Assembly: GCA_900660155.1 (NCBI GenBank)
Contig: CABFPE010000042.1
Span: forward strand, 1,414,271-1,478,270
Direction of reading: 5' to 3'
Origin: Hofstenia miamia
Lineage: Eukaryota > Xenacoelomorpha > Acoela > Hofsteniidae
Length of the DNA: 64,000 nucleotides
Both the position numbers and the translations under genes were made by a program. Under the pieces are notes generated by a model that was not told the origin of the DNA, did not search any database, and worked only from the letters and a program-made list of their open reading frames with translations. Positions 1 through 10,329 of this stretch are shown one piece after another (the first letter of the stretch is position 1; the number at the start of each line of letters is the position of its first letter).

Positions 1-1216
1 AACTACTAGTGTCATACTTCTTATACCTATAGCTAATTTTCTAACTATTAAATTGATGTGAGAGTTGAATTTTAGTTTTGAGTCCAAAATATGAACATTA
101 TTATTATTTACATTTAAAATCACTGCAGAAACATCGTAATTGCTTTTATTCGGCTGCAAAATACAAAATTCTGTTTTAGCTTCATTAATATTCAACTTGT
201 GCATACAAAAGTATTTTGACAATTTGTTACAATTCAATCCTATAGATTCCGCTGCTAGGTGCATTAATGAATTATCGCTGAAAATGCAAGTGTCATCGGC
301 ATATTGGATTAAGTTGCAATTAGTTATAGAATGCATGTCATTTACATAAATACTAAAAAGAAGAGGACCNAATCCTGAAAAATATAATTAAATTTTACTC
401 TGGAATCTTTTATTGGAGTAACTAGTTATCAATTGCTTACTATTACTAGAAAATCCTAAGTGAGATAGTTTTTAATTAGACTGTTATGAGTAATCGAATC
501 AGAGGCTTTTGAAAGATCTAAATAAGGTATAGTTACAAATTTATTAGAATCAAGCAATGCTCTCCAAGTTTCGGTAGCATTTAATAGTGCATCAGTTGTT
601 GAGAAATGTTTGCGAAATCCAAATTGCGTGTTTGAAAATAAATTATACTTATTTAAATGTTCAGTTATTTGATTATGTAATATTCTTTCGAATATTTTGC
701 TTATTGGAGAAGTAATTGAGATTGGCCGATAATTAGTGGCAATTGATAGATCGTTGTTCTTAAAAATAGGAGCAATGTGAGCAAGTTTTAAATTATCCGG
801 GAAGTAACTAAATTTTATGCATTCATTAAAGATAAAATTTAATGGATTTGCAATGATGTCTGCAGTAATTTTAAGGACCCATGAGGGAATGCTTGAGGGT
901 ATCGCTTGATTTGTTGGTTTTAAGGTTATTGATTGACTTCATAATTTCATAACTAGTTGAGCTTCGGAATGAAAATTCGGGTGTAAAAATTTTGTGTGAA
1001 ACGTTTTCGTACTTAACGAGGGGCCGTTGTATTTTCCTAGATTAACAAAAGTCTTATTTAATTCATTTAATATTTCTAAATTGTCAGAAAGATTGTTTCC
1101 TTTCTGATCTTTTATCACATCAATTGAGCTTGATTTCGATCGCTTATAATTTGTGATTTCTTGTATTAGCTACCATTTTGAACGTTCACTTGGAAGGCGT
1201 GCATATTCATTCTTAA

Positions 1217-1591
1217 TTAATTCGTTGAATTCCTTACGAGATTCGATGCATTTCTAGCCTTTTTATATGCGGCAAAATTCTTGCTGGTTCGGGAAATCAT
1301 AAAATGTTTATACGTTCTGTTCTTTTCGCGAATCAATGCTTTGCAACTGTCAGTTATCCAAGGTTTATTCGAAAAAGTATTGTTTGCTTTGGAGTTTGTA
1401 CTGGATTTAACCATTATTTTCTTTTCAGGGCAAAATCTGTTAAGATAAAATTCAAAAATTTTTAAAATGTTTTCCAGCATTTCATTTATATTTGATGCAG
1501 AATATACAGGAAACCAATTTTCTGATGAGAGGGATAATTTAAAATTATTAATATTTTCAATACATTTTTCACGAGTTTTAATCCATTTCAT
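1217..1591 (-). pseudogene. LINE ORF2 fragment, region between endonuclease and RT
   Basis: A 124-codon open stretch starts MKWIKTREKCIENINNF and contains NKPWITDSCKALIREKN. This is the usual connector between endonuclease and reverse transcriptase in APE-type LINEs. It belongs to the element at 1-2800 and is not a host gene. Confidence 0.75.
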
Positions 1592-2478
1592 GTTATTTTT
1601 TGGGGCTGAATGAGACCTTTAAAATTTAAATAGATGTAAAACAGTGGTCAGAGAATGGGCATTCAGAAGTAGTATACTCATATTATAGATTGTTGTTCTC
1701 AGATAGTATAATGTAGTCAATTAGTGTTCTACTCGATGATGTCATTCTAGTATGTAATGTTTTATTGGCCAATACTAGATTAAATGTGTTCAGAAACAGA
1801 TCCATTTTACATTGGTCATTAGCATTAAAATAATTTAGGTTCCAATCCCCGAAAAGTACTAAGTCAATATTTTCAGAACAAGCAAGTGATAATTCGTTTT
1901 CTAGTTGTTGAATAAAAGAATTAGAGAACTTCTTATGCGGAAACATTTAATAACTGCTTTTTAAAACGTGAATTTTTGATTGGATTATTAATTTCAACCC
2001 ATAAACTATCAAAATTTGATTCGTTATTACTCTNCATGTTATTTTTTGGGGCTGAATGAGACCTTTGAAATTTGATAGATGTAAAACAGTGGTCAGAGAA
2101 TGGGCATTCAGAAGTAGTATACTCATATTATAGATTGTTGTTCTCAGATAGTATAATGTAGTCAATTAGTGTTCTACTCGATGATGTCATTCTAGTATGT
2201 AATGTTTTATTGGCCAATACTAGATTAAATGTGTTCAGAAACAGATCCATTTTACATTGGTCATTAGCATTAAAATAATTTAGGTTCCAATCCCCGAAAA
2301 GTACTAAGTCAATATTTTCAGAACAAGCAAGTGATAATTCGTTTTCTAGTTGTTGAATAAAAGAATTAGAGAACTTCTTATGCGGAAACATTTAATAACT
2401 GCTTTTTAAAACGTGAATTTTTGATTGGATTATTAATTTCAACCCATAAACTATCAAAATTTGATTCGTTATTACTCT
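1589..2478. repeat. Near-identical 445-bp duplication around a single N (assembly overlap)
   Basis: Bases 1589-2033 recur at 2035-2478 with only a few differences near the start (an A/G change and a small indel around 1620/2066). Each copy encodes the same 87-residue endonuclease piece (1683-1946 and 2128-2391). The single N at 2034 separates them exactly, so two overlapping contigs or haplotypes were probably placed end to end. Confidence 0.85.
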
Positions 2479-3239
2479 TAATATCGTTGCGTATCTTAGG
2501 ATTAAATGACTTTATGATTAAAAATAATACACCTCCATCTTTGGATTTCCCAAGGCTTTGTTCAATATTCTATTCCTTCTAAATAGTGCATAACTATCAT
2601 TAACAGTCCATGAGCTATCTAGATCTTCGTTTTTTAACCAAGTTTCGGAAACTGCGAGAGTTAAATCATTTTTAAAGCTTGAAATGAATTCCCTATGTTT
2701 GAAATTTTTAATGCTTATAGATTCCGAAAATTTAAATGTACATAATTCACTATAACTGAGCCGGTATTCAATTTTTTGATGCATGATTCAAAATTTAAGA
2801 TCCGACTGCGATTAGTTTCAATGTGATTTACGGCTAATAACAGGAAGATTATAAGAGATATATAGAACTTTTAAAATTGATTTTAATAGTACATATGCGC
2901 CTGGATGACATAGTTAAGAATGTTCTTGAATAACACGTAGTTGATCGATATGTATTGAAATAAAACTGTACTGGTAAGAGTAAATCATACTCATTAGATT
3001 TGTAAGTCGAAATAAGGAAAATAAAAGTAAAGAATAAGTATTTTGATTTGAGAACAGAATTAAATTTAAGTTCATAGTAATTTTTCCGTAGCCTGGGCGT
3101 ACTAAAACAAAAATATAATAAATAATAAAACATAATTAAAAAAGCCATAGTACAAAAAAAGTCCAGATAGAAATTAATCAAGTAGCACTAGTATCTAAAG
3201 TTGTGTATTTGTGTGAATTTGTAAAAAGCACAAAAATAT

Positions 3240-3282
3240 GGGCGTTCAAAGTTACCCATGAATTGGGGTAACTTTGAGCACT
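3240..3282. repeat. Back-to-back copies of a mariner-like terminal repeat
   Basis: GGCGTTCAAAGTTACCC is followed after eight bases by the inverse GGGGTAACTTTGAGC. The same motif (GGCGTTCAATCTTACCCC) ends the transposon relic near 3985. The pair looks like two facing terminal repeats with no body, perhaps a collapsed MITE. Confidence 0.5.
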
Positions 3283-3984
3283 ATTTATAATTAGATCTTC
3301 TTGGTACCACTTTTGCCAGCTATCCCTCCCAAGTTCAAAACTAAACAAATAAATAGCATTTCCAATTTAAATTTAAACATTTTAATGACCAATTCAATAA
3401 CAACATTATGCAAATTCAAATTTATCACATGCAAATAGCCAAAAGGCAATACTATATCACAACAAAACAAAAATTTATCACAGACACAAATCACAAATAT
3501 AGTCAGATTCAAGTCTGGTATTGGCACAAGCCTCATGGCACCAGTTATTGCATTTACAACCTTTGATCCAAATTTCACTGGGTGGGTCCACATATGGTTC
3601 TGAGCAAAATATGCATTCGTATGCAACACAATTGCCAGTGATACGATTTGCATATGAATAGGGTCAAATACATCAGTTTTTAAGCTTGGTTTTAAGTTTA
3701 TGTGTAAGCCGTAGATGATTATAAAGTTATTGAATGTTTTCAATAATAATTTATCCAAAAAAATAAGTGTACTTACTGTAAAAAGATAAAAGTATACACA
3801 ATAACGAAAATATGGCTTTCTTTGTTCACCATCGAAATTTATATGTACAGACCGCAGCAAATGTTACAGGACCAAACTTCAAAATTGTGTTAATTTTGAT
3901 ATAATTAAAAATTCAAATTATGTAAGAAAATTGAGAATATATTTATTAAATATCAAAGTATGTGGCAATAAAACATTTTCTAAT

Positions 3985-5100
3985 TGTGGCGTTCAATCTT
4001 ACCCCAGTTTACGGCTTAAACAATATCTCTTCAGAAATCTTCTCAGGAATTTTTTTGTATGCATAGTAACTGCATTGATTTTCCTGAAACATATCAAATG
4101 AGAGCTTTCTATTGCATCTTCAGATTCACTCAACGGGCGTTCACTAGACATTTGGAATAGTCCTAAGCACATTATAAAAGTTAAATCACTCCATTATAAT
4201 GAATTTATCATGACACGAACAGCATTTGCGTCAATTTTCCCCAAGTATTATAAAATTCTTTCTTTGAGTTGATCCACATCTTTTGAGGATGGACCAAAGT
4301 CCTCAATAGGCCTAAATTGTGGCAATCATGGAGGATTCATGTTTTTCGGCACAAGATTGATTTGAAGCTCTTCAAATGTGGAGATGGTGAGGTTAGCGTA
4401 ATGGGCTGACGCCAAATCGGACCAAAACATGTAGTTGCTGTCATCATTGTTGAAAACCAGAATGGTTACAGGCGCTTGCAAATGCATTTAGCAGAATAAA
4501 TTTTTTCATTGACAGCAAGATTTGAGAACAAATATATGGCTTTGAAACTCCTGCATCAGCAATCCAGACCAGGAGCTTCGTCTCAAATTTCTTCTGTGAA
4601 TAGAATTTGACATTTCCGCTAGCAAGGACTCTTCACGTGGAATAATAAACTGGTTACCATCACCTATTGACAAAGCCTCTCGGCAGAGACAGCCAATCTT
4701 TAATCTCTAAGCTTCAATTTGATTTGAGGCCTCTTTGCTTTCTTAAAGACAGATATGCTCTCTTCTTTCAATTTGTTATTGGAATAGCGAAAAGAAATCT
4801 GAAAATTCTCTGACATTTCTTTTTGAGACAGGCCTTTGTTTGCAGTTACTTCCACAACCATTTTTCTTCAACTGTGGATTCATATTTTCAGCTTGTTTCT
4901 TGAGGCGCTACTTCTTGCAATGTTGCCTCTCTCTGAAATTGTTGATAATGTTGTACGCGGTAGATGGAAGAATGTTGCGCTGTTTGAAATAAAGAGCTAT
5001 GCTATAAATGGAAGCTTCAGGATGATCAAATATCTATTGTACGCCCACTGATCAGCGATTTTCTTCTTCAAGTTACTGCATCACCCTTAGCGTGTTAACA
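3985..5100 (-). mobile_element. Tc1/mariner-superfamily transposon, decayed
   Basis: On the minus strand, a helix-turn-helix-like piece (GLSQKEMSENFQIS, near 4790-4830) precedes the catalytic-core remnant: SNYMFWSDLASAHYA near 4405-4445 and RPIEDF near 4300-4320. In IS630-Tc1-mariner transposases the first holds the second catalytic Asp and the second the last acidic residue. The 3' end is a terminal-repeat-like GGCGTTCAATCTTACCCC at about 3985-4002. The other end could not be fixed. Multiple stops and shifts mean it is inactive. Confidence 0.65.
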
Positions 5101-5418
5101 ACTGATTCTAAACCCTAAACAACAAAATATTGTGTCACATACATTGAATTTTGCTCTAAGAGTTACTATTCCATTTCCAAAGACAATTTTCAGTTATTCC
5201 AAATTTCTAATGAACACCTGTTATTTTAATTTCATTCCACTAAAAAACTCTAGCCAATTTTAATATAAACAACTATGAAATTATAAAATGTTAATATTGC
5301 ATTAATTAAATATAGATTATGAAATGTTATTCAAAAGAAGAAGTGAAGAACACCACATTCAGAGTTGTAAACGAGCAAAAATCTTAAGCCTGAACCAGAA
5401 CCGAATAGATTCTATGAC

Positions 5419-5419
5419 A

Positions 5420-5482
<63 letters not shown>
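5419..5482. repeat. (TAA)n microsatellite, 5' flank of an RLE LINE
   Basis: About 21 TAA units run directly into the first base of the LINE. A shorter TAA run (8578-8594) follows its 3' end, so the microsatellite is the insertion target. Confidence 0.9.
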
Positions 5483-5483
<1 letters not shown>

Positions 5484-5491
5484 GGCCCTAG

Positions 5492-5543
5492 TGGCCAAGG
5501 GGTAAAAGGCTAGACTGGGACCGCGAGGACCCGTGTTCGAGCC
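5492..5543 (+). promoter_or_regulatory. tRNA-like pol III A and B boxes at the head of the RLE LINE
   Basis: An A box TGGCCAAGGGG (5492-5502) and a B box GTTCGAGCC (5535-5543) are spaced as in tRNA genes. The sequence GGGCCCTAGTGGCC...CGCGAGGACCC can be drawn as parts of a cloverleaf, though not a perfect one. It starts within a base or two of the TAA target junction. It could be a pol III promoter of the LINE or a tRNA-derived SINE head captured by it. Confidence 0.6.
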
Positions 5544-5564
5544 CGCCCCCCGACCCTACCTTCA

Positions 5565-5843
5565 ATGAGAGTGAAACCGAAAGAAAAGGCCCTCAGTCCC
5601 CGGCAGGCCTTAAATGGTCAGAGGGTGCGAAGAATCTCCAGTCAGGTGGACTCCACAATCGGGAGTGTGGACTCAAGAAGTGGCAGTATAGGATCCACAC
5701 AGACCAATGTACAACGGCACAAATGGACAGATGAGCAGAACAGGACAGCATTGGAGTGTTACAGAAGAAGCAGGCCAGATGAGAGGGGTTACAGGAAGAG
5801 AATTGAAGAATGGAAGAATGGAGGAAGGCAGGAACAGGATTAG
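5565..5843 (+). pseudogene. RLE LINE ORF, N-terminal fragment
   Basis: A 92-codon stretch starts MRVKPKEKALSPRQAL and contains RHKWTDEQNRTALECYRRS, a Trp-led helical segment resembling a Myb/trihelix motif. The frame shifts near the end: the next frame continues GLEVTEQRLAGQV. A sequence-specific DNA-binding N-terminus is usual in this LINE group. The Myb-like reading is an inference. Confidence 0.6.
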
Positions 5844-6158
5844 AAGTTACAGAGCAGAGGCTTGCAGGACAAGTGTGAAAGCTACAGTTGGATGAAAGTA
5901 AAGGGAAAAAGAGAGTTGAACAGGCTAAGGGAAGATGAAGTGGCGGAAGCAGCAGAGCCAGTGGACGCAGAAACTTAAGCAACAATCAAGGAAAAGATGA
6001 AGGAAGAAATAGGTGAGAGAACTAGGTTGCCAGTTCCAAGAGGAGTTAAGAAAAGCAGGCTAGCAGTAGAGGCAGCAAAGGTCAATAAAGTGTTGGAGAG
6101 GATAGATGCTAGGAGTGTCACAGAAGTAAATAGCTTAGTGTATGCAGGCGCATGGTAA

Positions 6159-6710
6159 GTGCTGAAGAATGTAGGCATGGACATGAAGAAGAAAAGGCAA
6201 CAAGAAGATAAGGGAGACAGAAAGCCAGCATGGGAAAGAAGAATTGAGAATAAAGTGGCAAAGATTAGGCAGCAAATAGGGAAGATTAGGACAAGTAAGG
6301 CAGTGCAGGACAGGTGCAGGGTAGGTAAAGGGAGGACAATAGAAACTGCAAGAGAAGAGCTAAAGCAGAGATTAGTTGCAGAAGCTGAGAAACTAAGAAA
6401 ATATAGCCCAAGGGCAAACCAGGCAAGAGACAATATGAAGTTTGAGACTCAAGAAGGAAGATTCTACAAAGAACTAGATGCAGGAGAAAAGGCTACAGCT
6501 AGAGCAGGTGAGGATCTAAAGAAGATGAAGAATTGGAAGGCGCCAGGCAGAGATGAGGTGCATGGGTATTGGCTGAAGAAATTCACAAGTGTTCATGAGA
6601 GACTAGCAGTAGCACTGGAGGAGAGTGTGGTGAGTGGGTGTCCAGAGTGGATGGTAGTGGGAAGGACATTCCTGATACAGAAGGCTGGCATGTTACTTAG
6701 AACAGAATAG
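6159..6710 (+). pseudogene. RLE LINE ORF, basic region and start of RT
   Basis: A 183-codon stretch is rich in Lys, Arg and Glu. It ends with GRDEVHGYWLKKFTSVHERL and VVGRTFLIQK, the lead-in to the reverse transcriptase. A deletion follows at once: the related copy on the minus strand near 38.6 kb continues DPKKGSEASNFRPITCL, which is absent here. Confidence 0.75.
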
Positions 6711-6711
6711 G

Positions 6712-7376
6712 TTGATACTAGAAGAGCAGAAGGGATGTAGGACAAAGACAGACGGATGCAAAGATCAGTTGGTTGTAGACCAGGCAGTGGTGGAGAATTG
6801 TAGAAGAAGGAAGACAAACTTGGCAATGGCATGGATAGACTACAGGAAGGCATATGACAGCATTTCACATAAGTTGGTATTGAAGACGTTAGAGGCTAAT
6901 GGAATTTCACAGAAATGGGTTGAGTTTCTAGAGAGGGAGATGGCAAAGTGGCAGACTGAGATGGGCATAGGCTGAGGTTTAGACGGGGTATATTCCAGGG
7001 AGACAGCTTAGCGCCACTACTGTTTGTAGTTAGCTTGATACCTATCACAGAAAAGTTAAAGGAGACAGGCATAGGGTATAAGATGGAGAAGAATGGTAGA
7101 GCAGTGAGTCACCTGTGGTACATGGACGACCTGAAGATGTATGCTAGTTCAAGGAAGATGTTACAGAAGCAAGTGGAGACATTGGAGAAGGCAAGTAGAG
7201 ATTCAGGGTTGGAGGTTGGATTAGGAAAGTGTGCAGCAGTGACAATGACTAGAGGCAAGTGTGTGGATGGGGAGGGCTTGAGGACAAGCAGAGGGGATAA
7301 GATTGAGGAAATGAAGATGAGGCTAAGGAAAGAATACAAGAGGAGAGTAGGAAGGTACTACAGAAGTCAGCATTGA
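6712..7376 (+). pseudogene. RLE LINE reverse transcriptase core, frame-broken
   Basis: The first open part (6712-6975) carries AMAWIDYRKAYDSISHKLV with the first catalytic Asp. The second (7035-7376) carries SHLWYMDDLKMYASS with the catalytic YMDD, and GLEVGLGKCAAVTMTRG. The linking RT box (RRGIFQGDSLAPLLFV, 6977-7030) lies in a third frame. All catalytic boxes except the deleted N-terminal one are still visible. Confidence 0.8.
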
Positions 7377-8530
7377 ATGGGCAGAACAGCATAAAGGCAA
7401 TTAATACGTGGGCGATACCAGTGTTGAGATATTCAGCAGGAATAGTTAGATGGAACAAGAATGAACTTAGGGAGCTAGACAGAGAGACAAGGAAGGTACT
7501 AGCAGCAGAGAGGGCTTTCAACCTAAATGGAGATGTGGATAGGTTGTACATGGCAAGGCATAAAGGAGGGAAAGGACTGCTAAGTGTGGAGGAAACTGTA
7601 GAAGCAGAAGCACTAGGGCTAAAGGAATATGTAGAAGAGCAACCTAAGGGGTCCCTACTAGAGGTCACTAAGGAGTTAAAGAAGATAAGAACTGAGAGTG
7701 AAGGAAAGAAGATATACCAGAGTAGGATGGAATCAGAGAGACAAACAAGGTATAGGCAGAAGGCAATGCATGGAGAATACTGGAGGAACACAGAAAAGTG
7801 TGATAGAGAAGAGAGCAACAAGTGGTTAAAGAAGGCAGGACTGAAGAGAGAAACAGAAGCACTAATAATGGCAGCACAGGAGCAAGCAATAAGAACAAAC
7901 TGGGTGAAGAAGCATATAGACAGAAGAGTAGAAGTAAGTGATAAGTGTAGGCTATGTAAGAAAGAGGCGGAGACAGTAGATCATCTGATAGCAGGGTGTG
8001 AGAAGTTGGCACAGAATGAGTATAAGTTCAGGCATGACAAGGTGGGACGAATGGTACACTGGAGTTTGAGCAGGCAGCATGGGTTAGAAGCAGGAGACAA
8101 GTGGTATGAGCACAAGCCACAGGGCGTCATAGAAAATGAGAAGGTTAAGATACTGTGGGACTTCAACATACAGACGAGCAAAGTGATAGAAGCACGGAGG
8201 CCAGACATAGTAGTGGTAGACAAAGAGAAAAGATTAGGAACAGTGATAGACATAGCAGTACCAAAGGACAGAAATGTAGAAAGCAAGGAGAAAGAGAAGA
8301 TAGACAAGTACAGAGAGTTAGCAGAGGAAATAGAAAGGCTGTGGAAGTTAAAGAAGGTTGAAGTAGTCCCGGTAGTTGTAGGAGCACTAGGAGCAGTGAG
8401 TAAGAAGCATAAGAGATACTTGGAGGAGTTGGGAGTACCAAAGTGGGGAGGAGCAGTAGCACAGAAGGCAGCATTGTTAGGAACAGCTAGAGTCCTGAGG
8501 AAAGCTCTCAGACTCCCTGGGAACTGTTGA
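7373..8530 (+). CDS. RLE LINE C-terminal ORF: CCHC finger and PD-(D/E)XK endonuclease
   Basis: A 385-codon open frame covers the RT thumb (INTWAIPVLRYSAGIVRW; DRLYMARHKGGKGLLSVEE), a zinc finger C192-x2-C195-x8-H204-x4-C209, and the restriction-like endonuclease RPDIVVVDKEKR...VIDIAVPKD with D278 and D293. It ends LLGTARVLRKALRLPGNC. The remaining ORF is intact in this part, which suggests a fairly young insertion. It overlaps the previous frame by four bases and is the downstream part of one LINE protein, not a separate gene. Confidence 0.85.
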   Translation: MNGQNSIKAINTWAIPVLRYSAGIVRWNKNELRELDRETRKVLAAERAFNLNGDVDRLYMARHKGGKGLLSVEETVEAEALGLKEYVEEQPKGSLLEVTKELKKIRTESEGKKIYQSRMESERQTRYRQKAMHGEYWRNTEKCDREESNKWLKKAGLKRETEALIMAAQEQAIRTNWVKKHIDRRVEVSDKCRLCKKEAETVDHLIAGCEKLAQNEYKFRHDKVGRMVHWSLSRQHGLEAGDKWYEHKPQGVIENEKVKILWDFNIQTSKVIEARRPDIVVVDKEKRLGTVIDIAVPKDRNVESKEKEKIDKYRELAEEIERLWKLKKVEVVPVVVGALGAVSKKHKRYLEELGVPKWGGAVAQKAALLGTARVLRKALRLPGNC

Positions 8531-8538
8531 GTTCCCAG
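8517..8538 (+). other. Perfect hairpin spanning the stop codon of the RLE LINE
   Basis: CTGGGAACT, loop GTTG, AGTTCCCAG: a 9-bp perfect stem with a 4-nt loop containing the TGA. It lies about 45 bp before the TAA tail. 3' RNA structure is used by reverse transcriptases of this group to recognise their own transcript, so it is a candidate recognition element. Confidence 0.55.
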
Positions 8539-8594
8539 AGCTGAGATGGATACCAGCATGAACCTGTGAGAAGTTATGAAATAATAATAATAAT

Positions 8595-8939
8595 GAAAGA
8601 ACTTATTGCATTAGGAAAACAACGCAAATGAACAAAGGACTGGTAATACTACAAAATAAGGCAACAACTATGAACAGCATTCTGAACAAAGACACTTCAA
8701 ATGCCAGCTACATGGGAGATCAACATTGTAGCTGTCAAAAGAGGACTGAAGTAAGAAGTTAAAAAGAGATTATCTGAAACATGACAGTGACAATGATGTC
8801 GGCATTTAAGTTAAACAGAATGAAGTTCACGGCTTGGGCAGTCCCATAGGAGAAGAACTTGTAAGTTTTGAATTTTCTTGATTCCTTAATAGCTACGAAC
8901 TCATGATGCTGGCGTGTTCAAGACTCCTTAACACAAAAG
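8595..8939. other. Stretch between two LINEs with no recognised feature
   Basis: No convincing frame, repeat end or RNA gene is seen. It may include the 3' UTR of the minus-strand CR1-like LINE, whose coding end is at about 8980. Confidence 0.4.
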
Positions 8940-8979
8940 AAGGCAGAGAACCATAACTCAGTTTTATTGTGGAACATTT

Positions 8980-10325
8980 CTAAAAAATAAGTTGATAAGA
9001 GATATGCAAGGAGTTTGTGAGGCAAAGCTGCTGCTTGTAGCATTTAGCACCGGTAACCCTGGATAAACATTTCAGGTTAAGGGTTTCAAGTTTTCTCATA
9101 ATAGGGGTAGATGGGTACCAGCATGGAGATGCATAGAATAAAATTGATTTGACGCAAGTATTAATAATGGAGAGTTTCAAGGCAGACACCAATTTGAAGG
9201 GCATGTTGTGGTTTATGAAAAATAACGCACGCATGCAGGCAGAAATTTTTTAGTTTAGGTATGCATCCCAATCTCAGTTGGTTGGATACAATAATTCCTA
9301 GATTTTTGACACTGGAAACCGCTGGTATCATGTTCGAGATGCAGAGTTCAGCGGGAAACGAGTTGAACCCAATGTATTCACAATTAGTTTCGTATAATTG
9401 TAATCCACTCAACTTAGTCCATTGGAAAAAGCGGCTGATATCAGATGTCAAGGAGGAGGGATTCAAGGAACAAAAAAGCTTAGTATTGTCAGTGAACAGA
9501 AAACTTTCAAAATCAATAATGCAGTTAGGCAGGTCATCAATAAACAGTATAAACAGCAACAACCCCAGAACACTGCCCTGGGGAACGCCACTAGCAACAT
9601 TGATGACACTACTAGAAAGAGTTAAATCAATACGGACATGTTGTGTGCGATTTGTCAAGTATGAGGCAAACAGGTCAATAAAATCTTGGTCAAAGCCGAT
9701 GTTAATGAGCTCGAACAGGAGGTAATCATGACTGACTTTGTTGAATGCTTTCGCAAGCTCAATTAAATAGCAGCATATTGGGAACTGCTGTCAAGCTTGG
9801 AATATATCTTGTCCAAGTACAGAAGAAGCTTTGTGACAGTAGAGCTTTTCCTTCTGAAGTCATGTTGGTCATTGCGCAGCCTAGGTTTGACTTTTGGTTA
9901 GACAGAGTTGATGATTAGCCATTCAAGTACAAGTGATAGCTGTGGTAATGAGCTTATGGGACAGTAATTTCATACATTTTTAGGAGAGCGCGACTTTAAC
10001 ACCCGAGTTACAAAAGCACTCTTCTAACTAGAAGGCCATGCACAGCTACTTAGTATTAATGTGAACAAGAAGCAAGTGAGCGGTGCAAGAATATTATGGC
10101 ATTTCCTGTAAACAAACTGAGGGACCAGGTCATTAGAGATTGATTTCTTGCACTTTGACAATAGAGTCGATAATTCAACAGGGTTAATTGGTAAATCCAT
10201 GAGCATGATATCTGCATTTGGCATAGCATGAGGAAAAGCATCATGTATAGTACCATCTCCACAAAACAGAGAAGAAAAGTATTTGTTGACAGGTTAGCTA
10301 CTGATTGAGATCCGCTAGAACACAA
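8980..10325 (-). pseudogene. CR1-like LINE reverse transcriptase
   Basis: The best open part (9161-9658) has SGVPQGSVLGLLLFILFIDD followed by FESFLFTDNTKLFCSL. The expected F-A-D-D is F-T-D-N, so a catalytic Asp is lost. The thumb (8980-9234) ends SLHISYQLIF. Upstream pieces in other frames (10024-10325) cover the start of the RT (TFLLCFVEMVLY, KCKKSISNDLVP). Confidence 0.75.
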
Positions 10326-10329
10326 CTCA

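Larger units (their letters stand above)
1..2800 (-). mobile_element. APE-type LINE (Jockey/CR1 group), broken, runs off left edge
   Basis: Reading right to left, the apurinic-type endonuclease comes first: SETWLKNEDLD near 2610-2660, GDWNLNYF near 1830-1850 and TLIDYIILSE near 1700. The linker region follows (1217-1591), with NKPWITDSCKALI and KKARNASNL. The reverse transcriptase then covers about 1100 to 1, with NYRPIS, GFRKHFSTTDALL, GPLLFSIYVNDMHS and a YADDT box near 296-310. This order and these motifs are those of ORF2 of Jockey/CR1/L2-type LINEs. Several frame breaks interrupt it. Part of the endonuclease appears twice around the N at 2034. The 3' end lies outside the window and ORF1 was not seen. 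Confidence 0.85.
5483..8594 (+). mobile_element. LINE with restriction-like endonuclease (R4/Dong-like), inserted in TAA repeat
   Basis: The element is about 3.1 kb. Order: tRNA-like head (5483-5545); N-terminal DNA-binding-like segment (5565-5843, HKWTDEQNRTALECYRRS); basic helical region (6159-6500); reverse transcriptase with AWIDYRKAYDSISHKLV, GIFQGDSLAPLL and a YMDD box at 7119-7130; a CCHC finger; and a C-terminal PD-(D/E)XK-type endonuclease. A single ORF with RT, CCHC and C-terminal RLE defines the R2/R4/NeSL group, and Dong elements of the R4 clade are known to target TAA repeats. Frame breaks lie near 5843, 6158, 6710 and 6975-7035. About 35 codons (the RT box around NYRPITCL) are deleted near 6690. 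Only the last 385 codons are open. Confidence 0.85.

Noticed and set aside
3291-3860. 189-codon minus-strand frame, Cys/Leu/Ile-rich
   Set aside because: No domain, no splice context, composition typical of AT-rich chance frames, and it lies between mariner-like terminal repeats. Not annotated as a gene.
5483-5560. Genuine tRNA gene
   Set aside because: A and B boxes are present, but the stems pair poorly and the sequence continues directly into the LINE, so it is called tRNA-like only.
5483-5560. HDV-like ribozyme at the 5' end of the RLE LINE
   Set aside because: I looked for a 7-bp P1 pairing of GGGCCCT with downstream sequence and found only a 4-bp match (GCCC). Not supported by eye.
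5593-8559. Several long minus-strand frames (up to 192 codons) across 5.6-8.6 kb
   Set aside because: They are antisense shadows of the purine-rich RLE LINE; their Ser/Leu/Pro/Cys composition mirrors its Lys/Glu codons.
9261-9725. 154-codon plus-strand frame over the CR1-like RT
   Set aside because: Antisense of the minus-strand reverse transcriptase, with no domain of its own.
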